This document shows positions 7,975 through 15,760 of a stretch of 64,000 nt of DNA, piece after piece. Origin of the DNA: Veillonellaceae bacterium DNF00626. Lineage in GTDB: Bacteria > Bacillota > Negativicutes > Veillonellales > Dialisteraceae. Under the pieces are notes generated by a model. It worked only from the letters and a program-made list of their open reading frames with translations, was not told the DNA's origin and ran no database searches. A program made the translations under genes and the position numbers. Where the stretch lies: NCBI GenBank assembly GCA_001553355.1, contig KQ960853.1, forward strand, positions 1-64,000, given 5' to 3'. Every line of letters begins with the position of its first letter. The stretch's first letter is position 1.

Positions 7975-9294
7975 TCATTCCTCCTCTTGTACTCTACCGA
8001 TGAGTCCGTCTTCTGTAAGATTTTCTACATATACGGAATATAATCGGCCTTTTTCTACATTTTTATCGGTAATGGATACACGAATGTATTCATCGGATAA
8101 ACCTTCAAAATATCCGTTTTTTTCTTCTTCGATTAAAACATGAACGGTCTTTTGTAAAAATGTTTTTCTATATTCTTTTGATATTTCTTTTTCTAATTCT
8201 TGTACTCGATGTACTCTGTCTTTTTTAATATCTCCGGGTACTTGGTTTGGAAATACCGCCGCCGGTGTACCGGTTCTTTGGGAGTAGGGAAATACGTGAA
8301 TAGCTGAGAATCTAAGTTCTCTCAGCGTTTCTAACGTTTCCATGAAGTTTTCTTCTGTTTCTCCGGGAAATCCTACGATGAGATCGGTAGTCAATGCTAA
8401 GCCCGGAATTTTTTCCCTCAGTTCGGAAATAAGTTTTTTGTATTCCGGCAGTCGATAGTGTCGATTCATTCGTCGCAATACCGCATCGGATCCGGATTGA
8501 ATGGGTAGATGCAAATGTCTGCACACTCGGGGTTCGTCTTTAATTAAATTAATTAGGTCATCGGAAAGTTCTACAGATTCAATAGAACCCATACGGATAC
8601 GTAATAAATTTGGTATGCGAAGAAGTTCTTCCACTAAGGTGGCAAGGCTTGTACCATCGTGAAGATCTCTTCCGTAATTGCCTAAGTGTATCCCGGTAAG
8701 GACAATTTCTCTATATCCTTTGGTGACTAATCGCCGTATTTCTTCTACGGCGTCTTTTTGTTTTCTTGATTTCAATTTACCGCGTGCAAATGGAATGATA
8801 CAAAATGTGCAGTAATTATCACAGCCTTCTTGTACTTTAATAAAAGCCCGTGTTTTTGTTTCTCCTTCTGCATCAACGTAGAGGTTTTCAAATTCCGTGA
8901 CAGACATAATGTCTTTGACAGCATTGATGGTCTTTTCCTTTTTTTGTGCTTGTTCTACGTATTCCACAATTTTTGATCGATTTTGTGCTCCTACGATGAC
9001 ATCAATGTCTCCCATAGCTTCAAATATTTCCGGTGCAATTTGAGCATAGCAACCGGCCACAGCAATAACTGCCTGAGGATGTTTCCTTCGTATTTTGCGT
9101 ACCATTTGTCTTGATTTTCTATCACCGATACTTGTCACTGAACAGGTATTAATAACGTATACGTCCGCTTCTTCTTCCTCCTTGACGGCTCTGTACCCTT
9201 GTTGCAGAAATATCGTCCTCATGGCATCGCTATCATATTGATTGACTTTACAACCCAATGTAAGAAATGATACTGTTTTGTTTTCTTTTTCCAT
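7975..9294 (-). CDS. mtaB: tRNA t6A37 methylthiotransferase MtaB
   Basis: The 439-residue radical-SAM enzyme converts t6A37 to ms2t6A37 in tRNAs reading ANN codons. Three N-terminal Cys (about 15, 51, 82) hold the auxiliary Fe-S cluster, CDNYCTFC (about 158-165) is the radical-SAM CX3CX2C motif, and the C-terminal 65 residues form a TRAM RNA-binding domain. No Shine-Dalgarno lies before the ATG. Instead an extended -10 (TGGTATAAT at 9301-9309) ends six bases upstream, which would start the RNA on or next to the start codon. The message may therefore be leaderless. Confidence 0.93.
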   Translation of the reverse strand: MEKENKTVSFLTLGCKVNQYDSDAMRTIFLQQGYRAVKEEEEADVYVINTCSVTSIGDRKSRQMVRKIRRKHPQAVIAVAGCYAQIAPEIFEAMGDIDVIVGAQNRSKIVEYVEQAQKKEKTINAVKDIMSVTEFENLYVDAEGETKTRAFIKVQEGCDNYCTFCIIPFARGKLKSRKQKDAVEEIRRLVTKGYREIVLTGIHLGNYGRDLHDGTSLATLVEELLRIPNLLRIRMGSIESVELSDDLINLIKDEPRVCRHLHLPIQSGSDAVLRRMNRHYRLPEYKKLISELREKIPGLALTTDLIVGFPGETEENFMETLETLRELRFSAIHVFPYSQRTGTPAAVFPNQVPGDIKKDRVHRVQELEKEISKEYRKTFLQKTVHVLIEEEKNGYFEGLSDEYIRVSITDKNVEKGRLYSVYVENLTEDGLIGRVQEEE

Positions 9295-9300
9295 AGAAAC

Positions 9301-9309
9301 ATTATACCA
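9301..9309 (-). promoter_or_regulatory. Extended -10 promoter of mtaB (possible leaderless start)
   Basis: TG-G-TATAAT on the minus strand, with its downstream end only six bases before the mtaB ATG. No good -35 at 17 bp. Confidence 0.5.
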
Positions 9310-9310
9310 C

Positions 9311-9345
9311 AGAAAATGGCTACCTTCTTTTGTCGGTAGCCATTA
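9311..9345 (-). terminator. nudF terminator
   Basis: ATGGCTACC and GGTAGCCAT make a 9-bp stem followed on the minus strand by TTTTCTG. It separates the pnp-dut-nudF unit from mtaB. Confidence 0.8.
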
Positions 9346-9348
9346 TTT

Positions 9349-9885
9349 TTATTTTTCGTACAGGTAATCTCTTGCTATGGAAAAAGCGGATAAGGTCTTG
9401 GCATCTTGTATTTTTCCTTCGCTTATCATTTGAAATACTTTTTTGATAGGAATGGATATAACGTCTAAGTATTCGTTCTCGTCTAAATGTTGTTTCGTTT
9501 TTATTAATTGTTCCGCCATGTAAAGGTAAATCGTTTCGTCGCAAAAGCCCGGAGTGGTATAAATAACCCCTATTTTCTTTAGTGTTCCGATGTATCCTGT
9601 TTCTTCTTCCAATTCCCGCAATGCACAGATTTCCGGTTCTTCTCCGGCATCTCGTTTCCCTGCCGGTATTTCTAAAAGTACCTGACCAATAGCATAACGG
9701 TATTGTTTTACGAAAAGTATTTCTTTTTCATCGGTAACGGCAATAATGGCCGCCGCGCCGGGGTGATTCACTATTTCTCTCTCTGTGTTTTTCCCCGCGA
9801 TTGTTACTTCATCGACTTGAACGTGAATAATTTTCCCGTTGTAAATTTCTCGACTTTGTCTCTTTTTTTCTATTTCTATACTCAT
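9349..9885 (-). CDS. Nudix hydrolase, ADP-ribose pyrophosphatase type
   Basis: The 178-residue protein has a full Nudix box beginning GKRDAGEEP at about residue 76 with REL-EEETGY (catalytic Glu residues). The upstream NHPGAAAI and KQYRY segments match the NudF/ADP-ribose pyrophosphatase branch. It would hydrolyse ADP-ribose to AMP and ribose 5-phosphate. Its ATG overlaps the dut stop codon region by one base, so it is the last gene of the pnp-dut operon and is followed by a terminator. Confidence 0.88.
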   Translation of the reverse strand: MSIEIEKKRQSREIYNGKIIHVQVDEVTIAGKNTEREIVNHPGAAAIIAVTDEKEILFVKQYRYAIGQVLLEIPAGKRDAGEEPEICALRELEEETGYIGTLKKIGVIYTTPGFCDETIYLYMAEQLIKTKQHLDENEYLDVISIPIKKVFQMISEGKIQDAKTLSAFSIARDYLYEK

Positions 9886-10334
9886 TAGCGCCCTGTACTT
9901 CCTATACCTCCGGTTCGTGTGCCTTCGGCTATATCGTTATCGGTTGTGCGGTAGCCGGTAAAAATTCCTTGTGCTATACGGTCGCCTTTGGTGATATGAA
10001 ATATGTCATTCGTGGTGTTATAAAGTGCACACATGATATGCCCTTCATTATCTGCATTATTATAGTAATCTGCATCAATAATGCCGGTGTTATTGATCAG
10101 CATAATACCATGCTTAATGGCCATTCCTGATCGTATATGAATCGCTAAATATTCATCAGCAGGCATATAAGCTTTGAGTCCTGTGGGAATAATGGTAATT
10201 TTCCCCGGTTCTAAGTCTATGTCTATGGCACTTTCAATATCATATCCTGCACTTTGCGCTGTTTTTCTCACAGGTAACGAAATTTCTTTGTCTGCCCACG
10301 CTTGAACTACTTCAAATCCTCTATTTCTTTTCAT
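9885..10334 (-). CDS. dut: Deoxyuridine triphosphatase
   Basis: The trimeric dUTPase hydrolyses dUTP to dUMP and keeps uracil out of DNA. In 149 residues the five motifs can be seen: [28 protein letters not shown] and the C-terminal [10 protein letters not shown] arm. I start at 10334, where GGAG precedes an ATG by 7 bases. A longer in-frame start has no ribosome site. The start overlaps the 3' end of pnp by 14 bp, implying coupling. A separate dCTP deaminase gene at 32.6 kb would feed dUTP to it. Confidence 0.93.
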   Translation of the reverse strand: MKRNRGFEVVQAWADKEISLPVRKTAQSAGYDIESAIDIDLEPGKITIIPTGLKAYMPADEYLAIHIRSGMAIKHGIMLINNTGIIDADYYNNADNEGHIMCALYNTTNDIFHITKGDRIAQGIFTGYRTTDNDIAEGTRTGGIGSTGR

Positions 10335-12417
10335 TTTTTTTCTCCAGTAGCAAGGCTTTTCTTGATACGTTAATTCTTCCTTTGTCATCTATTTCCGTAA
10401 CTTTAACCATGATTTCATCGCCTTCATGAATAACGTCTTCCGGTTTTTCTACTCGGTTGAGTGCTAATTGAGACACATGCACCATGCCTTCTTTCCCGGG
10501 TAATAATTCTACAAAGGCGCCAAATTTCATAATTCGTGTCACTTTGCCTACATACACTTCTCCGGGTTGTATGTCATGCGTCAATTCTTCTATCCATTTC
10601 TTGGCTTTTTCTGCTGCTTTTTCATCAGGTGTAGCAATATAGATGCGTCCGTCTTCTTCAACGTCCATCTTAACCCCGGTTTCGCTGATAATTTTGTTAA
10701 TCATTTTTCCGCCTGTCCCGATAACGTCGCGGATTTTATCTACCGGTATGGACATGGTAATAATTTTAGGCGCATAAGGTGAAAGATGTTCTGCCGGTTT
10801 ATCAATGCATTCTGCCATTTTTCCTAAAATGAACATCCGCCCTTTATGAGCTTGTTGTAATGCAGCCATCAAGATATCTCTGGACAATCCATGTATTTTA
10901 ATATCCATTTGAATAGCGGTAACGCCTTCTGCTGTTCCTGCTACTTTGAAATCCATATCTCCTAAAGCGTCTTCCATTCCTTGAATATCTGTCAAGATGG
11001 TAAAGTGTTCCCCTTCTTGTACAAGTCCCATAGCAATACCTGCTACCGGTGCTTTGATAGGCACGCCGGCGTTCAAGAGAGACATGGTACTTCCGCAAAC
11101 TGATGCTTGCGATGAAGATCCATTGGATTCTAATATTTCTGAAACTACACGAATCGCATAAGGGAATTTTTCTACATCAGGGATAACCGGTACCAAAGCT
11201 CGTTCTGCTAAAGCGCCATGACCTATTTCACGCCGTCCGGGCCCTCTGGAGCTTTTTGTTTCGCCCACGGAATAGGACGGGAAATTATATTGATGAATGT
11301 ATCTTTTTTCTGTTTCTTGTGTCAGATCATCGATAATTTGTGTTTCAGACATCGGTGCTAAGGTCGTTATAGTAAGTGCTTGTGTCTGTCCACGAGTGAA
11401 TAGTGCTGATCCATGTACACGGGGTAATAATCCCACTTCGCAAGTAATAGGACGTATTTCATCTAAAGCACGTCCATCCGGACGAATCTTATCTACGGAG
11501 ATCATGTGACGCACAATTTCCTTCGTCAAATGATCGAGGCATGTTTCTATATCACTACCATTATCCGGATATATTTCCTTAAAGTGTTCTTCTGCTTCTT
11601 TTCTTACCTCTGCCATATGTGCTTCTCTGGTCAGTTTATCGGGATTAAAAATAGCAGCTTTCAAATTAGCTTCTGCATAGTCACGAATGGCTTTTTCAAT
11701 TTCCTCCGGAATTTCAGGAAATACAAGTGTTCTTTTCTGTTTTCCTACTTCTTCAATTATTTTCTTCTGGAAAGCCACTATTTCTTTAATGGCTTCATGT
11801 CCAAACATAATAGCGTCTAGAATATCTTCTTCCGGTGCTTCTTGTGCGCCGCCTTCTACCATGAGAATCGCTGTTTCTGATCCGGCTACGGTAATTTGCA
11901 ACGTCGTTTTTTCTAATTGTTCTTGTGTGGGGTTAATAACAAATTGTCCGTCTACTTTGCCCACACATACACCGGCAATCGGGCCATCCCACGGAATGTC
12001 CGATATTCCCAATGATGCTGATGCACCAATCATACCGCAAAGTTCCGGTGCATTATCATAATCTACGGAAAGTACGGTGGCAACTACATGCACATCATTA
12101 CGACATCTTTTATCAAATAAAGGACGAATAGGACGATCAATCAAACGCGCATGTAAAATAGCTGAATTTGGCGGACGTCCTTCTCTGCGCAAAAATCCAC
12201 CGGGCATTTTCCCTACGGAATACATTTTTTCTTCATAGTCAACGGTTAATGGGAAAAAGTCCGTTCCCTCACGAGCTTCTTTGCTCCCTGTAGCAGTAAC
12301 AAGTACCGCAGTTTCTCCATATCTTACCAACACGGCTCCACTTGCTTGTTTTGCCATTTTACCGGTTTCAATAATCAATGGACGACCGGCAAGCTCCATC
12401 TGAAAGGTCTTATACAT
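10321..12417 (-). CDS. pnp: Polyribonucleotide nucleotidyltransferase
   Basis: PNPase degrades RNA 3'-5' by phosphorolysis. Its 698 residues contain two RNase PH folds, the helical linker, a KH domain (about 555-615, [10 protein letters not shown]) and an S1 domain to the C-terminus. The ATG at 12417 is preceded by GGAGGAAGG. A 29-residue extension upstream in frame is not needed. Promoter at 12466-12494. The segment immediately upstream ends a separate non-coding unit with its own terminator, so pnp is transcribed independently. Confidence 0.96.
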   Translation of the reverse strand: MYKTFQMELAGRPLIIETGKMAKQASGAVLVRYGETAVLVTATGSKEAREGTDFFPLTVDYEEKMYSVGKMPGGFLRREGRPPNSAILHARLIDRPIRPLFDKRCRNDVHVVATVLSVDYDNAPELCGMIGASASLGISDIPWDGPIAGVCVGKVDGQFVINPTQEQLEKTTLQITVAGSETAILMVEGGAQEAPEEDILDAIMFGHEAIKEIVAFQKKIIEEVGKQKRTLVFPEIPEEIEKAIRDYAEANLKAAIFNPDKLTREAHMAEVRKEAEEHFKEIYPDNGSDIETCLDHLTKEIVRHMISVDKIRPDGRALDEIRPITCEVGLLPRVHGSALFTRGQTQALTITTLAPMSETQIIDDLTQETEKRYIHQYNFPSYSVGETKSSRGPGRREIGHGALAERALVPVIPDVEKFPYAIRVVSEILESNGSSSQASVCGSTMSLLNAGVPIKAPVAGIAMGLVQEGEHFTILTDIQGMEDALGDMDFKVAGTAEGVTAIQMDIKIHGLSRDILMAALQQAHKGRMFILGKMAECIDKPAEHLSPYAPKIITMSIPVDKIRDVIGTGGKMINKIISETGVKMDVEEDGRIYIATPDEKAAEKAKKWIEELTHDIQPGEVYVGKVTRIMKFGAFVELLPGKEGMVHVSQLALNRVEKPEDVIHEGDEIMVKVTEIDDKGRINVSRKALLLEKKNEKK

Positions 12418-12465
12418 ATCCTTCCTCCTCTGATATTTAATCTTTTTCTCTATGTGTACCGTTTT

Positions 12466-12494
12466 ATTATATGCTTTAATAAAATTTAAATCAA
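12466..12494 (-). promoter_or_regulatory. Sigma-A promoter of pnp
   Basis: TTGATT (12489-12494) and TATAAT (12466-12471) with a 17-bp spacer on the minus strand. Confidence 0.75.
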
Positions 12495-12540
12495 ATATTT
12501 TCAAAATATATCATGAAATAAATTGAAAATATAAAAAATG

Positions 12541-12571
12541 GCAAAAGAAAAGAAGCAGCTTTCACTGCTTC
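12541..12571 (-). terminator. Terminator of the B12-gated non-coding RNA
   Basis: GAAGCAG and CTGCTTC with a 6-nt loop are followed on the minus strand by TTTTCTTTTGCC. It closes the non-coding unit about 50 bp before the pnp promoter. Confidence 0.85.
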
Positions 12572-13100
12572 AAAAAGGGGGGAGGTAAATTTACCTCAAA
12601 TGAGATTATAACAACATCAATGATGTTATTAACTAAAAGAGGGGGAGAACGATGATGGTTTTCCCTGAGACCACCATCGTTCCAAAGGAGTTGAACTATG
12701 TAAAAGAGATCTACTCTTCTATCGAGTTACACAGTTCGATAAGTAATATATGTCAACTCCCGAAGGAGTTTTTCTAAAAAGGAGAACGATGACATTTCCC
12801 TCGTATCATCGTTCGGAGAAAAGTGAACCCGTGAGTTTCCTCACAATATATGTAAAGCTATAATAGCATTACATCCAATAAATATATATCAGCTCCTATG
12901 TAGGAGTTCTTTTAAAAGAGGAACGATGACATTCCCTGTTATCACCGTTCAAAAGATGAACCATGAAGAATTCCTATAAATCCTTCTATATGTAAAACCA
13001 TTTGGTATTTACATCACGATTAGAGGAATAGAATAGCTTTCCCTTGCTATCCTATGGGTGTATTTTTATCATTCTGCAGTCTCCCACCACAGTTTGCTAT
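12541..13100 (-). ncRNA. Candidate modular structured RNA with AGGGAA hairpin loops
   Basis: No convincing gene lies here. On the minus strand three modules repeat: GAACGATGA-type stems at 12921-12950, 12784-12814 and 12647-12682, all with AGGGAA in the loop, plus a related hairpin at 13028-13055 with loop AAGGGAAA. ATGTAA...TTACAT hairpins, a C(UUCG)G hairpin at 12755-12770 and a final 16-nt palindrome at 12582-12597 lie between or after them. Three of the four AGGGAA stems hold one imperfect pair, and each is G-U on this strand but A-C on the other. Two tandem cobalamin riboswitches lie upstream on the same strand and a terminator closes the unit. GGA triplets number about thirteen. A CsrA-type sponge is one reading. 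The true role is unknown. Confidence 0.65.
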
Positions 13101-13134
13101 AAAAAAATCCACCTCTGCGTCAGAAAAGGTGGAT
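13101..13134 (-). terminator. Terminator of cobalamin riboswitch 1
   Basis: ATCCACCT and AGGTGGAT form an 8-bp stem followed by seven T on the minus strand, 32 bp beyond the aptamer. It is the likely expression platform. Confidence 0.9.
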
Positions 13135-13166
13135 AATTAGCACGTTAAAAATATTTTACCACACCG

Positions 13167-13352
13167 CCTTCCCATCACTCGCAGGTCAAACAGCAGCCAA
13201 AACAGGCAGTTCTCCTGACTCTGCTTCATCGTGCCTTCGGTCTTCCCAATTATCTCAGTGACATCATCGAATTTACTCTGCATTACAGTGGCGGGACCGT
13301 GTCGGTCTTTCACCGACTTCCCTATTAAGTCCTTTCGGACACCTGTTTCAAA
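13167..13352 (-). ncRNA. Cobalamin riboswitch 1 (downstream member of tandem pair)
   Basis: The minus strand carries the conserved core GGTCCCGCCACTGTAA and the B12 box AGTCAGGAGAACTGCC, ending with GTGATGGGAAGG. It is close in sequence to riboswitch 2, from which it is separated only by a terminator. No protein gene follows before the terminator at 12541. An adenosylcobalamin ligand is expected from the family. Confidence 0.93.
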
Positions 13353-13393
13353 TATGAAGTTGTTCTCCTCATAACTGAACCCTTATAACCATA

Positions 13394-13423
13394 AAAAATC
13401 TCTTTACACGAACGCAAAGAGAA
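13394..13423 (-). terminator. Terminator of cobalamin riboswitch 2
   Basis: TCTCTTT and AAAGAGA with a 10-nt loop, followed by TTTTTT on the minus strand. Confidence 0.85.
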
Positions 13424-13437
13424 TGAGTATTTTATCT

Positions 13438-13622
13438 CCTTCCCATCGCTCGTGGGTCAATCGGGATTATCCTTAGGCAGTTCTCCTGACTCTGCTTCAT
13501 CACGCTTCCTGTCTTCCCAATTTCTCAGTGACATTCTCGGATTTGCTCTGCATTACAGTGGCGGGACCGTGTCGGTTTTTCACCGTTCTTCCCTATTAAG
13601 TCCTTTCGGACACCTAAGTCTT
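13438..13622 (-). ncRNA. Cobalamin riboswitch 2 (upstream member of tandem pair)
   Basis: Same core and B12 box as riboswitch 1 (GGTCCCGCCACTGTAA and GTCAGGAGAACTGCC), ending CGATGGGAAGG. It begins about 15 nt after the promoter at 13637-13665, so transcription starts right at the aptamer. The two copies look like a tandem duplication. Confidence 0.93.
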
Positions 13623-13636
13623 CTTCAGTTGCTTAT

Positions 13637-13665
13637 ATCTTAGCATTATTTGGTTACCCTGTCAA
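13637..13665 (-). promoter_or_regulatory. Sigma-A promoter of the tandem-riboswitch RNA
   Basis: TTGACA (13660-13665) and TAAGAT (13637-13642) with a 17-bp spacer. It is the only good promoter I see for the riboswitch pair. Confidence 0.8.
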
Positions 13666-13852
13666 ACTGTTTTTTCCCTATTTATGCACTTCTTTACAAT
13701 ATTTTTATATTCACCTTAAAATATTTTCTCGCATTCATCATGCATTGAAAATACACTTATTTATTGATTTATTTCCCGGTATATTATATTTATTTGTCCT
13801 TTAATTTTTACGTAATATTCTCCGGAATAGCTTATTTCATCAAAAAGCTTTC

Positions 13853-14425
13853 TCAAAAGACCTTTTCTAATGTACCGCTCTCTTCCAACAGAGAAATATT
13901 AATCGGTGTATAAGTTTCGGGATTTTTTCTGAGGTAATATTGTTCTTCTTCAGGTGCTTCGTAAAAATTTTCAAGACGTTTTGCTTCCGTACGAATAGGC
14001 GGACGGAAATTTTTTTCATTTTCATATTCATTAAATATTAAACAAGCTTCACTCATAGGGCGTGATTGCCCGCGACAGTTAATATATGCCATATAATAGG
14101 TAATTTGGGGTATATCTTCTGCTGATGTATAGTAAACACCGGTACGATAATGTTTCCCGACACATTTCCCTTGTATCCCATCAGTATAAGGATTGATAAT
14201 GGTGAAAAATACGGACAACAATGAACCGATGTCTATTTTTTTTGGATTATAAGTCACTTTCACACATTCTACGGCACCGGCTTTTCCGCTATGCACGTCT
14301 TCTTTTTTAGGATTTTCTATTTGACTATTGGCATATCCTGCTACCGTAGCTGTGACGCCTTTTATACGGGAGAATACTTCTTGTATGCCGTAATATGGTC
14401 CTCCGGCTAAGTATAGGTCTTTCAT
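13853..14425 (-). CDS. MsrA-fold protein lacking the catalytic cysteine
   Basis: The fold is peptide-methionine sulfoxide reductase A: GVTATVAGYA, NPKKEDVHSGKAG and HYRTGVYY align with MsrA landmarks. However, the signature GCFWG reads GPYYG (about residues 9-13), so the nucleophilic Cys is replaced by Pro. The Asp of the usual QGxDxGxQYRS segment reads Cys in QGKCVGKHYRTG, placing a thiol elsewhere in the expected pocket. The active-site Glu (GAVE) and Tyr (HYR) are kept. GGAG lies upstream of the ATG at 14425. An ATG 24 bases earlier lacks a site. The protein is 190 residues long. Normal MsrA activity is unlikely. A changed chemistry or binding role is inference. Confidence 0.75.
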   Translation of the reverse strand: MKDLYLAGGPYYGIQEVFSRIKGVTATVAGYANSQIENPKKEDVHSGKAGAVECVKVTYNPKKIDIGSLLSVFFTIINPYTDGIQGKCVGKHYRTGVYYTSAEDIPQITYYMAYINCRGQSRPMSEACLIFNEYENEKNFRPPIRTEAKRLENFYEAPEEEQYYLRKNPETYTPINISLLEESGTLEKVF

Positions 14426-14490
14426 TTCCTTTTCTCCTTTTAATTTCATTTATTCTTTTTGTTTGACATATTTTTTAGTTAAATAAAGAA

Positions 14491-14527
14491 TAAAGAACCC
14501 CCGAAAAAGCTCCGGGGGTGTTCTTTA
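14491..14527 (-). terminator. mutA-mutB-meaB operon terminator
   Basis: A strong G+C-rich hairpin (ACCCCCGG region with CGGGGGT), extended by AAAGAA/TTCTTT pairs and followed by T-rich sequence on the minus strand. Confidence 0.9.
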
Positions 14528-14570
14528 TTTCTTATGTACAACGAAATCGTCTCCGAGCCGAAATACGTAA

Positions 14571-15749
14571 CTATACGGGATTTCCTTCCAGGTGTTTAGC
14601 GGAAGCTCGATCCATATCAAATGAACGAATCAGCTCTGCTACAGCTTGACTGGGGGAAATAACTCCTGTCAATACAGCTGCTCGTACTTCCGGCATGCGA
14701 GATTTAATAATGGGATCTTCGTAAAACAGATTATGCAAATGTTCGTCAATCATATTACTTACCCAGGAAAGTACCTGGCGCTGTCTTCTGTTTTCAAAGA
14801 CTCCTGATTTCTTCGTCACTTTTTCAAATTGACGCATAACAGCCCACAGTTCCAAAAGCCCGGTTTTCTTCAGTGCAGAGCAACGATAAGCGTGTGTTTC
14901 CCACCCCTCAGTGGCAGGTCGAATAAATTCAACCATACGCTCATATTCACCCTGTGCGACTTTGGCTCTTTCTAAGTTATCACCATCGGCTTTATTGACA
15001 ACAATGGCATCAGCTAATTCCATGATACCTTTTTTGATACCCTGAAGATCATCGCCTGCGCCGGTAAGTACTACCAACATAAAGAAGTCTACCATGTCGC
15101 GTACGGTGGTTTCAGATTGTCCGACACCTACGGTTTCAACTAAGATAACATCATATCCGGCTGCTTCGCAAAGAAGCATCGTTTCACGGCTTTTCCGTGC
15201 TACGCCGCCCAATGTTCCTTTAGAAGGAGATGGACGAATGAAACAGTTCGGTTCTCTGGATAGATTTTGCATTCGAGTCTTATCGCCTAAGATAGATCCA
15301 CCGGTAATAGAACTGGTAGGGTCTACTGCCAAGGCCGCTACTTTGTAGCCTTGTTGGCAAAGCATGGTACCAAATGATTCGATGAAACTACTCTTACCTG
15401 CTCCCGGTACACCGGTAATCCCGATACGGAGCGCATGTCCGGTACGGGGAAGTAAGCCTTGCAATACACGCTGTGCTTTGTCAAAATCTTTCGGTGCGTT
15501 ACTTTCGATAAGGGTAATCGCTTTGGACAGAATCATTCTGTTCCCTTCTGATACCCCTTTCACAAATTCTTCTACTGATAGTTTCTTACGGCGCGGTACT
15601 TGACGAAGTTTTGATTCCGGCGGATATTCTTTTGCCCCGGTTATGCTGTTCATGGCAGTATCTATGCCACGCATTACCGAACAAGCAAATGCCGGATTTT
15701 TTTCCTTCGGTACCCAGCTTGGTCTTAAGTCATCATCGTTATTGGCCAT
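14571..15749 (-). CDS. meaB: Methylmalonyl-CoA mutase-associated GTPase MeaB
   Basis: MeaB is a G3E GTPase that gates adenosylcobalamin delivery to methylmalonyl-CoA mutase and protects it from inactivation. The 392-residue protein has a Walker A GVPGAGKS at about 113-120, DPTSS switch region, and a NKADGDN guanine-specificity motif near 255. An N-terminal extension of about 55 residues precedes the usual MeaB start, and the C-terminal dimerisation arm is present. It lies 11 bp after mutB, so the GTPase is made with its client. Confidence 0.95.
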   Translation of the reverse strand: MANNDDDLRPSWVPKEKNPAFACSVMRGIDTAMNSITGAKEYPPESKLRQVPRRKKLSVEEFVKGVSEGNRMILSKAITLIESNAPKDFDKAQRVLQGLLPRTGHALRIGITGVPGAGKSSFIESFGTMLCQQGYKVAALAVDPTSSITGGSILGDKTRMQNLSREPNCFIRPSPSKGTLGGVARKSRETMLLCEAAGYDVILVETVGVGQSETTVRDMVDFFMLVVLTGAGDDLQGIKKGIMELADAIVVNKADGDNLERAKVAQGEYERMVEFIRPATEGWETHAYRCSALKKTGLLELWAVMRQFEKVTKKSGVFENRRQRQVLSWVSNMIDEHLHNLFYEDPIIKSRMPEVRAAVLTGVISPSQAVAELIRSFDMDRASAKHLEGNPV

Positions 15750-15760
15750 ATTACTGTACC

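Noticed and set aside
12600-13060. Possible CRISPR array from recurring GAACGATGA units
   Set aside because: Repeats are only three, spaced about 130-140 bp, imperfect, and internally palindromic with structured spacers. No cas genes are near.
12541-13100. ANTAR-type dual hairpins as targets of an EutV-like protein
   Set aside because: The loops are 8-13 nt rather than paired hexaloops with the A1/G4 pattern, and no eut gene or ANTAR protein is in the window.
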